Source: Leptolyngbya ohadii IS1
GTDB taxonomy: Bacteria; Cyanobacteriota; Cyanobacteriia; Elainellales; Elainellaceae
NCBI RefSeq assembly: GCF_002215035.1
Contig: NZ_NKFP01000006.1
Location: 694,530-758,529 of the forward strand
DNA length: 64,000 bases
Direction of reading: 5' to 3'
The notes beneath the pieces were generated by a model. That model made no database searches and had not been told where the DNA came from. It was given only the letters and a program-made list of their open reading frames with translations. Positions 63,936 to 64,000 of this stretch are shown one piece after another; position 1 is the first letter of the stretch; each line of letters opens with the position of its first letter. The position numbers and the translations under genes were made by a program.

Positions 63936-64000
63936 TCCTTGGTACTTTAAGCGGTTGAGCAAGATGACGAGCAAAAGTTCATACCATTGAATCGTTGAGA

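Overview
The window comes from a cyanobacterium, probably filamentous. The evidence is the dense GCGATCGC (HIP1-type) octamers, a psaE photosystem I gene, a CpcT/CpeT phycobiliprotein lyase, a complete minCDE set, a CIRCE-controlled groEL without groES, a Nat/Liv-type amino-acid ABC transporter, and several families of short dispersed palindromic repeats between genes. Most genes are ordinary housekeeping genes with weak operon structure and frequent strand switches.

Layout. 1-3541: a truncated family-5 ABC solute-binding lipoprotein, a rhodanese-like protein lacking the catalytic Cys, and a lipoprotein. 3615-9172: the min locus on the minus strand (minC, minD, minE, then a CD225 plus pilin-like membrane protein), broken by two identical 944-bp IS5-family elements in the same orientation, one between minC and minD and one just after the CD225 gene. 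9236-18095: a DUF1537 kinase, a coiled-coil/EamA fusion and the livFGMHK (nat-like) operon. 18533-26135: an AmpG-like transporter, a GNAT protein, a TrkA/RCK protein, a DUF697 GTPase, a glycosyltransferase, and an ExbB/ExbD pair. 26407-36690: a 56-aa ORF, acetolactate synthase with a zinc-ribbon tail, a J-domain/pentapeptide protein, AllA-like, SDR and YqiA-like proteins, groEL with a perfect CIRCE, a Uma2 protein and a CpcT-like lyase. 36923-40452: a CrtI-like oxidoreductase and a convergent lipoprotein gene whose 3' ends are scrambled into a mosaic of inverted and direct duplications. 40972-44043: psaE, mutM, and a vapBC toxin-antitoxin pair split by an ISKra4-type element with a clear 9-bp target duplication; vapC is also frameshifted. 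44379-58445: GAP-family protein, LysR, DUF255, HD hydrolase, EamA, trmD, PHP, RlpA, DUF3598, queA and a PMT-type glycosyltransferase. 58526-61757: trmB and a metallophosphoesterase separated by a second mosaic containing a 561-bp inverted repeat. 61969-63855: a DUF4347 domain fused to a class-A beta-lactamase-like serine hydrolase.

The most notable items are: (1) the IS pair that splits and brackets the min division genes; (2) the min-linked CD225/pilin-like membrane protein; (3) the DUF4347/serine-hydrolase fusion; (4) the vapBC locus inactivated twice; and (5) two local mosaics of inverted duplications joined at short microhomologies. The mosaics are either amplification/assembly chimeras or template-switch rearrangements in the cell, and raw reads are needed to decide. 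No tRNA, rRNA or CRISPR array was recognised.
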